40,363 bases of DNA from Xanthobacteraceae bacterium. Its GTDB lineage: Bacteria > Pseudomonadota > Alphaproteobacteria > Rhizobiales > Xanthobacteraceae. Below the pieces are notes generated by a model, which saw only the letters and a list, made by a program, of their open reading frames with translations, was not told the DNA's origin and did no database searches. The stretch's first letter is position 1. The number at the start of each line of letters is the position of its first letter. Below are positions 1 through 6,756 of the stretch, one piece after another. The position numbers and the translations under genes are program-made. The stretch lies in assembly GCA_019746135.1 (NCBI GenBank), contig JAIESI010000174.1, positions 1 through 40,363 of the forward strand, read 5' to 3'.

Positions 1-119
1 GTCACCATCTCGCCGGCGGAGATCGCCAGCGAGATGCCGAACAGCACCTGGCTCAGCCCGTAGCGGGTTTCGATTTTGTCGACGGCGAGCAGCGGCTCGG
101 ACTTAGACGGTTCAGACAT
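1..119 (-). CDS. livF: ABC transporter ATP-binding protein LivF, N-terminal fragment
   Basis: Only the first 39 or so codons are inside the window; the gene continues beyond base 1. The start is the ATG at 119-117, and the beginning MSEPSKSEPLLAVDKIETRY followed by GLSQVLFG matches the usual opening of LivF, the second cytoplasmic ATPase of branched-chain-type amino acid or aromatic-acid ABC importers. The start overlaps the end of livG by 8 bases, which indicates translational coupling as the last gene of a livKHMGF operon. The Walker motifs lie outside the window, so the family call rests on the N-terminus and on gene order. Confidence 0.85.
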   Translation of the reverse strand, partial: MSEPSKSEPLLAVDKIETRYGLSQVLFGISLAISAGEMV

Positions 120-876
120 GCGTCACCGCCTCCTGCTCGCCGAGATAGGCCTGCCGCACCTCGGCATTGGCGCGGATCGCGGCCGGATCGCCCGAGGCGA
201 TGACGCGGCCATAGACCAGGACGGTGATGCGGTCGGCGAGCGCGAACACCGCCTCCATGTCGTGCTCGATCAGGAGGATGGTCAGCTCGCGCTTGAGCTC
301 GCGCAGCGTCCTGACCATGCGCGCCGACTCGTCCGGCCCGAGGCCCGCCATCGGCTCGTCGAGCAGCAGCATCCGCGGCCGGGTCGCCAGCGCCATCGCC
401 AGCTCGATCTGCCGGTGCTCGCCGTGGCTCATGCGGGCGACCACCGCGTCGGCGCGGTGGCCGATGCCGACCCGCTCGAGCGCCGCCCGCGCCGGCTCGC
501 GCAACGCCGCTTCGCTGCGCGCGTCGCGCCAGAAATGGAACGAATGGCCGGCATGGGCCTGCACCGCCAGCGCCACGTTCTGCAACGCGGTGAAGTTCGG
601 AAACAGCGAGGTGATCTGGAACGAGCGGGCAAGCCCGGTCAGGCTGCGGTCATAGACCGGCAGTGCGGTGATGTCGCGGCCGTCGAAATGGATGCGGCCG
701 GCGTCGGGCACGATCTCGCCGGTGAGCTGGCCGATCAGCGTGGTCTTGCCGGCGCCGTTCGGGCCGATGATCGCGTGCAATTCGCCCGGCGCCACGTCGA
801 GGCCGACATTGTCGGACGCGACCACGCCGCCGAAGCGCTTGGTCAGGCCTTCGACCCTGAGCAGCGCGTCAGCCAC
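112..876 (-). CDS. livG: ABC transporter ATP-binding protein LivG
   Basis: This 254-residue protein is one of two ATPases that drive a LivKHMGF-type importer on the inner face of the membrane. Walker A is GPNGAGKTT at residues 38-46, the signature is MSHGE, and Walker B is MLLLDEP followed by MAGL. The C-terminal tail (ANAEVRQAYLGE) is diagnostic of LivG, which characteristically ends in an AYLGE-type segment. The length is normal. The start overlaps the livM stop by 8 bases and the end overlaps livF by 8 bases, so the three genes are translationally coupled. The substrate cannot be read from the ATPase; the neighbouring boxA and ligase relic suggest an aromatic acid. Confidence 0.95.
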   Translation of the reverse strand: MADALLRVEGLTKRFGGVVASDNVGLDVAPGELHAIIGPNGAGKTTLIGQLTGEIVPDAGRIHFDGRDITALPVYDRSLTGLARSFQITSLFPNFTALQNVALAVQAHAGHSFHFWRDARSEAALREPARAALERVGIGHRADAVVARMSHGEHRQIELAMALATRPRMLLLDEPMAGLGPDESARMVRTLRELKRELTILLIEHDMEAVFALADRITVLVYGRVIASGDPAAIRANAEVRQAYLGEQEAVTHV

Positions 877-1864
877 GGGGGGACCTCGCCAGCAGACTGT
901 CGATGCCGCCGCGGGCGTAGAGCACGATCAGGAGCATCATCGGGCCGAGGAGCAGCTGCCAGTATTCCTTGGCGGCGGCGATCTCCTTGCCGGTGAACAC
1001 ATGGGTGACGAAGCCGATCAGGTGCGGCAGCGCCTCCTCGAGCACGAGCAGCGCGATCGCGCCGATCACCGGGCCGAACACGCTGCCCATGCCGCCCAGC
1101 ACCGCCATGACGATCAGGTCGCCGGAGCGCGTCCAGTGCATCAGCGCCGGGCTGATGAAGTTGGTGTGGTTGGCGAGCAGCACGCCGGAGAGCCCGCAGA
1201 GGACGCCGGCGATCACGAAGCAGGTCAGCTTGTAGCGGAACGTCGGAATGCCGATGGCGCGCATGCGCCGCTCGTTGGAGCGCGCGCCCTGGATCACCAG
1301 GCCGAAGCGCGAATTGACCATGCGCCAGACGAGGTAGACGGTGGCGAGCAGCAGCGCGAGGCAGAGATAGTAGAACGCGGTGCGGTTCGACAGGTTGAGC
1401 AGGCCTGCGAACTCGCTGCGGCGCTGGATGGTCAGCCCGTCGTCGCCGCCGTAGCGGTCGAGGCCGTTGGCGACGTAGTAGACCACCTGGGCGAAGGCGA
1501 GCGTGATCATGATGAAGTAGACGCCGCGGGTGCGCAGGCTCAGCGCGCCGACGCCGAGCGCGAACAGGCCGGACACGAGAAGCGCCAGCGGCCATTGCAC
1601 GAAGCCGGTGTCGATACCTTCCTTGGCGAGAATGCCGACCACATAGCCGCCGATGCCGAGATAGGCGGCGTGACCGAAGCTCACCATGCCGCCGAAGCCC
1701 ATGATCAGGTTGAGGCTGACGGCGGCGATGCCGAGAATGACGATGCGGGTGAACAGCGTCATCAGGAAGGTGTTGCCGGTCGCGGCGGCATAGACCGGGA
1801 TCAGCGCGAGGATCGCGATCAGGCCGGCGACGACGGCGTTGCGGGGGGTGAGCCAGGCGGTCAT
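869..1864 (-). CDS. livM: ABC transporter permease LivM
   Basis: This 331-residue polytopic membrane protein is the LivM-type permease of the importer. Several hydrophobic segments are visible, and the LivM motifs SLNLIMGFGGMVSFGHAAYLGIG and VLGGMGSVFGPVIGA are present (only short parts of these need be matched: GMVSFGHAA and GGMGSVFGP). The start ATG at 1864 opens with MTAWL. That start lies inside the downstream copy of a 22-bp direct repeat, whose other copy overlaps the livH stop codon; an inserted repeat element has apparently separated an originally overlapping livH-livM pair. The end overlaps livG by 8 bases. Confidence 0.94.
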   Translation of the reverse strand: MTAWLTPRNAVVAGLIAILALIPVYAAATGNTFLMTLFTRIVILGIAAVSLNLIMGFGGMVSFGHAAYLGIGGYVVGILAKEGIDTGFVQWPLALLVSGLFALGVGALSLRTRGVYFIMITLAFAQVVYYVANGLDRYGGDDGLTIQRRSEFAGLLNLSNRTAFYYLCLALLLATVYLVWRMVNSRFGLVIQGARSNERRMRAIGIPTFRYKLTCFVIAGVLCGLSGVLLANHTNFISPALMHWTRSGDLIVMAVLGGMGSVFGPVIGAIALLVLEEALPHLIGFVTHVFTGKEIAAAKEYWQLLLGPMMLLIVLYARGGIDSLLARSPRG

Positions 1865-1872
1865 GTGCTGGA
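1851..1872. repeat. Right-hand copy (in operon order) of the 22-bp direct repeat flanking R1-A
   Basis: This copy matches 2069-2090 at 21 of 22 positions. It contains the functional livM ATG and its first codons. It is best read as one half of a target-site duplication made when the repeat element entered. Confidence 0.8.
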
Positions 1873-2068
1873 TCTCTCGGCACGCGCCCCGGATGCGGTG
1901 CAGCGCGAAGCGCGCAGCGCGCAGCGGTGCACCGCTGATCCGGGACCGTTACGGACACTGCCTTTGGAACGGTCCCGGGTCTGCCATAGCGCGTCGAAGA
2001 CGCGCGTAAACGCGCGTGTGGCACCGCTTCGCGCTGCGCTGCGCCCGGGACAAGAGAAAGGAAGATAT
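1873..2068. repeat. Palindromic repeat element R1-A inserted between livH and livM
   Basis: This 196-bp segment is almost all inverted symmetry. An 11-bp perfect stem pairs 1940-1950 with 1968-1978, and a 13-bp word at 1900-1912 (gcagcgcgaagcg) recurs inverted at 2025-2037. Bases 1984-2015 are a 32-bp core identical to 38611-38642 and found inverted, with two changes, at 19590-19621. It contains no plausible gene. It is flanked by direct repeats at 1851-1872 and 2069-2090 (21 of 22 bases identical). Confidence 0.85.
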
Positions 2069-2090
2069 AGCCAGGCGGTCATTTGCTGGA
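2069..2090. repeat. Left-hand copy (in operon order) of the 22-bp direct repeat flanking R1-A
   Basis: This copy overlaps the livH stop codon and still holds an ATG with the livM first codons (ATGACCGCCTGGCT on the minus strand). The reading frame from this ATG runs into the repeat element. The livH TGA overlaps this ATG as ATGA, the likely ancestral livH-livM junction. Confidence 0.8.
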
Positions 2091-2996
2091 CGCCGGAAAC
2101 AGGCCTTCCGGCCGGAACACCAGGATCGCCGCCATCAGCGTGTAGATCAGCATCGACGACAGCGCGGGCCCAAGGCTCGAGCCGGCGCTGTAGCTCAGGA
2201 ACATCCGCATCACGTCCGGCAGGAAGGCGCGGCCGATGGTGTCGATCAGGCCGACGATGACGGCGGCGACGAAGGCGCCGCGGATCGAGCCGATGCCGCC
2301 GATGATGATGACGACGAAGGCGAGGATCAGGATGTTCTCGCCCATGCCGATCTGCACGAACGAGATCGGCGCCTGAATCATGCCGGCGAAGCCCGCAAGC
2401 GCGGCGCCGAGCCCGAACACCAGGGTGTAGAGCAGCTTGATGTTGACGCCGAGCGCGCCGACCATCTCGCGGTTGGAGGCGCCGGCGCGGATCAGCATGC
2501 CGATGCGGGTGCGCATCACCAGCACGTAGAGCAAGAGCGCGACCGCGAGCGTGGCGAGAATGATGACGAGCCGGTAGAGCGGATAGTAGATGCCGGGCAG
2601 CACCTGCACCGCGGTGAGCATCTCCATCGGCAGCGAGATGGTGCGGCCTTCCGGGCCCCAGATCAGCCGCACCAGCTCGTTGAAGAAGATCAACAGGCCG
2701 AACGTGCCGAGCACGTGGTCGAGATGGTCGCGGCCGTAGAGCGGGCGGATCGCGATCACCTCCAGGACCATGCCGGCGATCAGGATCGCGATCAGGCCGA
2801 GGCCAAGGCCCAGCAGGAAGCTGTCGGTCAGGGCGATGAAGGTCGCGGCGAAGTAGGCGCCGAGCATGTAGAGCGAGCCGTGCGCCAGATTGACCAGATC
2901 CATGATGCCGAAGATCAGCGTCAGGCCCGCCGCCAGCAAAAACAGCAGCATGCCGAGCTGGATGCCGTTCAGGCACTGTTCGATCAGGTACAACAT
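2079..2996 (-). CDS. livH: ABC transporter permease LivH
   Basis: This 305-residue membrane protein is the LivH-type permease, pairing with LivM to form the channel. The N-terminus (MLYLIEQCLNGIQLGMLLFL) and the NLAHGSLYMLGAY segment are typical, as is the cytoplasmic loop GGIGSIRGAFVAA near residue 235-250, which contacts the ATPases. Length is normal for the family. It lies 126 bases after livK behind a terminator-like hairpin. Its TGA stop overlaps an abandoned ATG that begins with the livM codons, showing that the gene once ran directly into livM. Confidence 0.94.
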   Translation of the reverse strand: MLYLIEQCLNGIQLGMLLFLLAAGLTLIFGIMDLVNLAHGSLYMLGAYFAATFIALTDSFLLGLGLGLIAILIAGMVLEVIAIRPLYGRDHLDHVLGTFGLLIFFNELVRLIWGPEGRTISLPMEMLTAVQVLPGIYYPLYRLVIILATLAVALLLYVLVMRTRIGMLIRAGASNREMVGALGVNIKLLYTLVFGLGAALAGFAGMIQAPISFVQIGMGENILILAFVVIIIGGIGSIRGAFVAAVIVGLIDTIGRAFLPDVMRMFLSYSAGSSLGPALSSMLIYTLMAAILVFRPEGLFPASSK

Positions 2997-3059
2997 GGTC
3001 CCGCGCCGGCCCTTGCGCCCGGCCCCCTCGCATCCCCGATGCGATCAGGCCACGACATC

Positions 3060-3101
3060 GCCCCCAAAAACAAGACGGCAGAAGCGCATGCGCTCCTGCC
3101 G
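3060..3101 (-). terminator. Hairpin with U-rich tail after livK (attenuator or partial terminator)
   Basis: The stem occupies 3076-3101, an almost perfect palindrome (cggcag...ctgccg with agcgcatgcgct inside). On the minus strand it is followed by TCTTGTTTTTG. It lies 22 bases after the livK stop and before livH. In binding-protein operons such a site typically lets the receptor be made in excess over the membrane genes; that role is inferred here. Confidence 0.7.
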
Positions 3102-3122
3102 CCCGTTGACGCCGATGCCCGA

Positions 3123-4301
3123 TCAGTTCGGCATCTTGCACTTCTGCCAGTGCTTGTCCTGGTCGTTCTCGACGATGGTGGCGACGGTCTTCAGCCGGTA
3201 CTCGTCGCCCTCCTTCACCGTGTCCTGGAGATAGAAGTTCTGGATCGGGACGTGGTTCGGGCCGAACTTGAAGTTGCCGCGCACCGACTTGAAGTCGGCC
3301 TTTTCGGCGGCGCGCCGCATCTCGTCCTTCTTAGTGAGGTCGCCCTTGACCGCGGTGACCACGCTGTCGAGCAAGGGGACGGCGTCATAGGTCTGCGCGC
3401 CGTAGAACGACGGGTCGCTCTTGTGCTTGGCGCGGAAGTCGTCGACGAACTTCTTGTTGGCGGGGTTCGGCAGGTCGCGCACCCACTGCTGGGCGCCGGG
3501 GACGCCGATCGCGAGGTCCTTGAGCCGTGGCAGCGACAGCGAGTCGATGGTGAACGCCGTGTAGAGCGGGATCTGGCCCTTCAGACCCGACTGCGCATAT
3601 TGCGTCACGAACTGGATGCCGGCGCCGCCGGGATAGAACGCGAAGATCGCGTCGGGCCGCGCCGCGCGCGCCTTCGACAGCTCGGCGGAGAAGTCGAGCT
3701 GGTTCGGCCAGGCGGTCAGCTCGCGGCCGATCACCTCGCCCTTGAAGGTCGCGGCCACGCCTTCCAGCATGTCCTTGCCGGCGGCGTAGTTCGGGCCGAT
3801 CAGGAACGCCTTCTTGACGTTCTTCTGGTTCATGTAGAGGCCGACCGCCTGCGGCGTCTGGTCGTTGTTCCACGAGGTCGTGAACACGTAGGGCGAGCAC
3901 AGCTCGCCCGAGATCTGCGAGGCGCCGGCGTTGGTGATGAGCGTGAAGGTCTTGGAGTCGACGATCGGCTTAAGCGAAGCGAGCGCCACGTTCGACCAGA
4001 TGTAGCCGACGAGGAAATCGACCTTGTCGGACTCGATCAGCTTCTGGGTCTTCTGCACGCCGACTTCCGGCTTGATCTGGTCGTCCTCGTAGATCACCTC
4101 GACCGGCAGGCCGCCGATCTTGCGGCCGTGATGGTCGAGCGCGAGCTCGAACGAGTTGCGCATGTCGTTGCCGATCGCCGCCACCGGTCCGCTGAACGTC
4201 GAGACGAAGCCGATCTTGATCGTCTTCTGCTGCGCCGTGGCCGGAGCCGCGGCGAGCGCCAGCGCCGCCAGGGCGCAGGAAGCAAGGAACGTACGTTTCA
4301 T
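3123..4301 (-). CDS. livK: ABC transporter substrate-binding protein LivK family
   Basis: This 392-residue periplasmic receptor belongs to the type I LivK/HBP family. The start chosen is the ATG at 4301, which has a GGAGG ribosome site in front (tttggaggggtttgtcc) and opens a clear signal peptide, MKRTFLASCALAALALAAAP, with cleavage near ATAQQ. The mature part begins KTIKIGFVSTFSGPVAAIGND, a classic LivK first strand. A longer open frame upstream to 4577 is non-coding, since it crosses the ligase relic in another frame. It is the first gene of the liv operon. The ligand is unknown; context points to benzoate or a related aromatic acid. Confidence 0.93.
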   Translation of the reverse strand: MKRTFLASCALAALALAAAPATAQQKTIKIGFVSTFSGPVAAIGNDMRNSFELALDHHGRKIGGLPVEVIYEDDQIKPEVGVQKTQKLIESDKVDFLVGYIWSNVALASLKPIVDSKTFTLITNAGASQISGELCSPYVFTTSWNNDQTPQAVGLYMNQKNVKKAFLIGPNYAAGKDMLEGVAATFKGEVIGRELTAWPNQLDFSAELSKARAARPDAIFAFYPGGAGIQFVTQYAQSGLKGQIPLYTAFTIDSLSLPRLKDLAIGVPGAQQWVRDLPNPANKKFVDDFRAKHKSDPSFYGAQTYDAVPLLDSVVTAVKGDLTKKDEMRRAAEKADFKSVRGNFKFGPNHVPIQNFYLQDTVKEGDEYRLKTVATIVENDQDKHWQKCKMPN

Positions 4302-4338
4302 GGACAAACCCCTCCAAAAGAACCTGTTGGGAGAAATC

Positions 4339-4476
4339 TTAGCGCGGCGCGGCCTCGCTGCGCAATTTGAAGCGCCGAATCCGGCCGGTTGCCGCCTTGG
4401 CCAGGTCAGCCCGAAACGCGATCCAGCGCGGGTATTTGCCGGGCGCAAGCCGGTTTTTGACGTGCTCCCGCAACGC
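4339..4476 (-). pseudogene. C-terminal relic of an aryl-CoA (benzoate-CoA-type) ligase
   Basis: The minus frame ends with 45 residues that resemble the extreme C-terminus of benzoate-CoA ligases: LREHVKNRLAPGKYPRW, then a stretch ending ATGRIRRFKLR. In active enzymes this part reads PKTATGKIQRFKLR; the TGK catalytic lysine is arginine here. Upstream the open frame continues to 4857 but loses any resemblance to the ligase, and no adenylation core motif (such as TSGTTG) is seen. The relic is 37 bases upstream of livK on the same strand, the position a ligase gene would hold as first gene of the operon. Similarity is judged by eye. Confidence 0.7.
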
Positions 4477-4734
4477 CCGCGACATCGCGTCACGAGCGGC
4501 GGCGTCTGCGACTTTGGTCTGATCCTGCGGCCGACGCCGCGCGCATCGGGTGCAGGCTTGCCGCCCGCGGCCGGCATTCAGTTTGCGCGCGAGGAGGTCG
4601 GCCGCAAGCTTGCCGTCGCGCGGGACGGCGCCGCGACGCGCATGCGTCGCCCGCCTGAAGACGGCAGCCTCGGATCCCTGGTTCATCCCGCCACGGCCTG
4701 TTGTCGCTGCAAGCAGCACCGCACCTTCGCGACC

Positions 4735-4767
4735 TGCATTATCATGCATATTACCGCTCGTTGGCAA
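4735..4767 (-). promoter_or_regulatory. Minus-strand promoter overlapped by a TGCA-N6-TGCA operator
   Basis: On the minus strand, TTGCCA (4767-4762), an 18-base spacer and GATAAT (4743-4738) form a plausible sigma-70 promoter reading toward the ligase relic and livK. TGCA at 4735-4738 and 4745-4748, six bases apart, straddles the -10 box. TGCA-N6-TGCA is the operator form described for the BzdR/BoxR regulators of benzoate degradation, recalled from the literature. Confidence 0.6.
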
Positions 4768-4915
4768 CTCCCGGTTTCGCCCCATGGCCCATGGCCCGAT
4801 TGCGAAACGGGCCTGCCGCCCCGGCTGATGCCAAGAAATCCCGGTCATCGGCGACAATGTGGAACCGGCGGGGACAGCGAATTCCGCCCGACCACAAAAG
4901 TGATCATGAAATATA

Positions 4916-4945
4916 TTGCATATCGGCAGATTGCATTATAATGCA
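4916..4945 (+). promoter_or_regulatory. boxA promoter with three TGCA half-sites
   Basis: A perfect TATAAT lies at 4937-4942 with TTGCAT at 4916-4921 (15-base spacer). TGCA half-sites are at 4917-4920, 4932-4935 and 4942-4945, so the last two give TGCA-N6-TGCA exactly over the -10 box and the first overlaps the -35 region. This layout would let a BoxR-type repressor block boxA transcription. No boxR gene is in the window. Confidence 0.65.
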
Positions 4946-5042
4946 TGTCGCGCAACGCTTCCGGTCCGAACCCGGCACGCCGGCCTGACGTGCAAGAGCA
5001 TGGGCCGGGGTCGATTGCGGCATCGAATTGAGAGCAGGCGAC

Positions 5043-6266
5043 ATGACCCAGGCGATCAATCCGGCAGCGGAGGCCCCGGCCGCCGCCCGTTCATTCGACA
5101 AGCAGCATGTCATCGACCCGGAAATCTGCATCCGCTGCAACACCTGCGAAGAAACCTGCCCGGTCGATGCGGTCACCCATGACGACAACAACTATGTCGT
5201 CGATCCGGACAAGTGCAATTTCTGCCTCGATTGCATCTCGCCCTGCCCGACCGGCGCGATCGACAACTGGCGGCTGGTGAGCGCGCGCTACAGCGTCGAC
5301 GACCAGTTCGGCTGGAGCGAGCTTCCGGCGCAAGAGGAGGTTCGAGCGGCCGAACCCGTCGAAGCCGTCGACGACGAGGCCGGACGGCTGATTGCCGAGG
5401 CGCATCTCGGCACCGGCGGCAAGAGCGTCGCGCCGGCATCGGCGGCAAGCCCACAGGTCAACCTCTACAACCGGCAGCGCCCCGCGCTCGCGACGGTCAC
5501 CGGCAATTTCCGGCTCACGGCACCGGACGCCGACAACGACGTGCGCCATGTGATCCTGGATTTTGGCGACGTCACGTTTCCGGTGCTGGAGGGACAAAGC
5601 GTCGGCATCGTCGCGCCCGGCACTGATGCCAGCGGCGCGCCGCACCGGGTGCGGCTCTATTCGGTTGCGAGTTCCCGCGACGGCGAGAAGCCGAACACGA
5701 ACAACCTCGCGCTCACCGTCAAGCGTGAGCCCGACGGCGTCTGCTCCAACTACATCTGCGATCTGAAGAAAGGCGACCGGGTGCAGGTGACCGGCCCGTT
5801 CGGCGCGACATTCCTGATGCCGAACGATCCCACGGCGAACATCCTGATGGTCTGCACCGGCACGGGCTCCGCTCCGTTTCGGGCTTTCACCGAGCGAAGG
5901 CGGCGCGCGATGCGGGAGGCGCCCGGCCGCATGATGCTGTTCTTCGGCGCCCGCCGTCCGGAAGAGCTTCCCTATTTCGGCCCGCTGCAGAAGGTGCCGG
6001 ACGGATTGTTGCGCAAGCACTTCGCCTATTCGCGAATGTCCGGACAGCCGAAGGTCTATGTGCAGGACCTGATGCGCGAGAAGGCGAACGAGGTCGGCAT
6101 CCTGCTGAAACACCCGCACACGCATATCTATCTCTGCGGGTTGCGCGGCATGGAAAGCGGCGTGGACGAGGCCTTCGCCGCGATCTGCAATGATCTCGAG
6201 GTCGGCTGGCCGGCGCTGCGGGCCGACATGCGCGCGCAAGGGCGATACCACGTCGAGACCTATTGA
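5043..6266 (+). CDS. boxA: Benzoyl-CoA 2,3-epoxidase reductase component BoxA
   Basis: The 407-residue protein is the iron-sulfur flavoprotein that passes NADPH electrons to the oxygenase BoxB in aerobic benzoyl-CoA degradation. It has two 4Fe-4S ferredoxin motifs (cysteines 29, 32, 35, 39 and 58, 61, 64, 68; CIRCNTCEETCP and CNFCLDCISPCP), then a ferredoxin-NADP reductase domain with the FAD motif RLYSVASS and the NADP motifs CTGTGSAPFRAF and LFFGARRPEELPYF. The CPTGAIDNWR segment is typical of BoxA. The ATG at 5043 is preferred over an upstream TTG at 5028. Oddly, no boxB or boxC follows: the next gene is an unrelated one on the other strand. Confidence 0.9.
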   Translation: MTQAINPAAEAPAAARSFDKQHVIDPEICIRCNTCEETCPVDAVTHDDNNYVVDPDKCNFCLDCISPCPTGAIDNWRLVSARYSVDDQFGWSELPAQEEVRAAEPVEAVDDEAGRLIAEAHLGTGGKSVAPASAASPQVNLYNRQRPALATVTGNFRLTAPDADNDVRHVILDFGDVTFPVLEGQSVGIVAPGTDASGAPHRVRLYSVASSRDGEKPNTNNLALTVKREPDGVCSNYICDLKKGDRVQVTGPFGATFLMPNDPTANILMVCTGTGSAPFRAFTERRRRAMREAPGRMMLFFGARRPEELPYFGPLQKVPDGLLRKHFAYSRMSGQPKVYVQDLMREKANEVGILLKHPHTHIYLCGLRGMESGVDEAFAAICNDLEVGWPALRADMRAQGRYHVETY

Positions 6267-6302
6267 GCGGACACGCGATCGGCGAGAGCGCCTGGCGGGC
6301 TG

Positions 6303-6578
6303 CTAGCGAAACGGCATCGGCGCGACCAGCACGCGGCTCGGATCGTCGGGCGGCGGCCGGTCGGCGGGACGCCGCACCGGCACGCAGACACCATCGACAC
6401 GGGTGAAGCCGCGATCGCAGAAGCATCGCGCGGTCTGCAGGTTTCCCGCAAAGGCGACGGCCTCCGGATGCGAGTTCGGCGGACAGCGCTGCGCCGCCGC
6501 GTGCGGCACGCCCGCGAGCACGAACACCGCGGCCAACAGAATGGGTTCGGGACGCGGCGGCATGATCTTCCAGGCCAT
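6303..6578 (-). CDS. Small exported cysteine-containing protein, function unknown
   Basis: This 91-residue protein has a hydrophobic signal (ILLAAVFVLAGVPHAAAQ) with likely cleavage after AAA, then a short mature chain with four cysteines: RCPP, ARCFCDRGF and GVCVPV. The CFCDRGFTRVDGVCVP spacing resembles an EGF-like or trypsin-inhibitor-like turn, so disulfides are likely in the periplasm or outside. The last 20 residues are proline- and arginine-rich. The start could also be the ATG six codons in (MPPRPEP). It stands alone, convergent with boxA. I do not recognise a function. Confidence 0.65.
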   Translation of the reverse strand: MAWKIMPPRPEPILLAAVFVLAGVPHAAAQRCPPNSHPEAVAFAGNLQTARCFCDRGFTRVDGVCVPVRRPADRPPPDDPSRVLVAPMPFR

Positions 6579-6634
6579 TGCGACAGGCGGAGCTTAAGCG
6601 AACCGCAGCGGCGGGGCCATTGCCCATGGGCGCC

Positions 6635-6687
6635 GAGCCCAGGGCTATGAGCCCAGGCTGTGAGCCCAGGCTATGAGCCCGGTGCCT
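6635..6687. repeat. 13-bp tandem repeat, four units
   Basis: Four adjoining units built on gagcccaggctat lie just upstream of the MetE-like gene: 6635-6648 (14 bases), 6649-6661, 6662-6674 and a diverged 6675-6687. They sit about 70 bases before the start codon, in the likely leader or promoter region. Confidence 0.75.
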
Positions 6688-6756
6688 GACATCCGGTTGC
6701 GACTGCGGCTATGGTGGCGGCCGCCAAAAAACACCAGGCCTGACGGGAGCGCCAGA

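Noticed and set aside
2016-4370. A long plus-strand open frame (over 780 codons) across livH and livK
   Set aside because: It is antisense to clearly conserved transporter genes, and its composition (Arg, Ala, Asp, Gln, His) is that of a frame shadow in GC-rich DNA.
4156-4941. A plus-strand open frame between livK and boxA
   Set aside because: It crosses the livK start, the ligase relic and the promoter region and shows no protein features.
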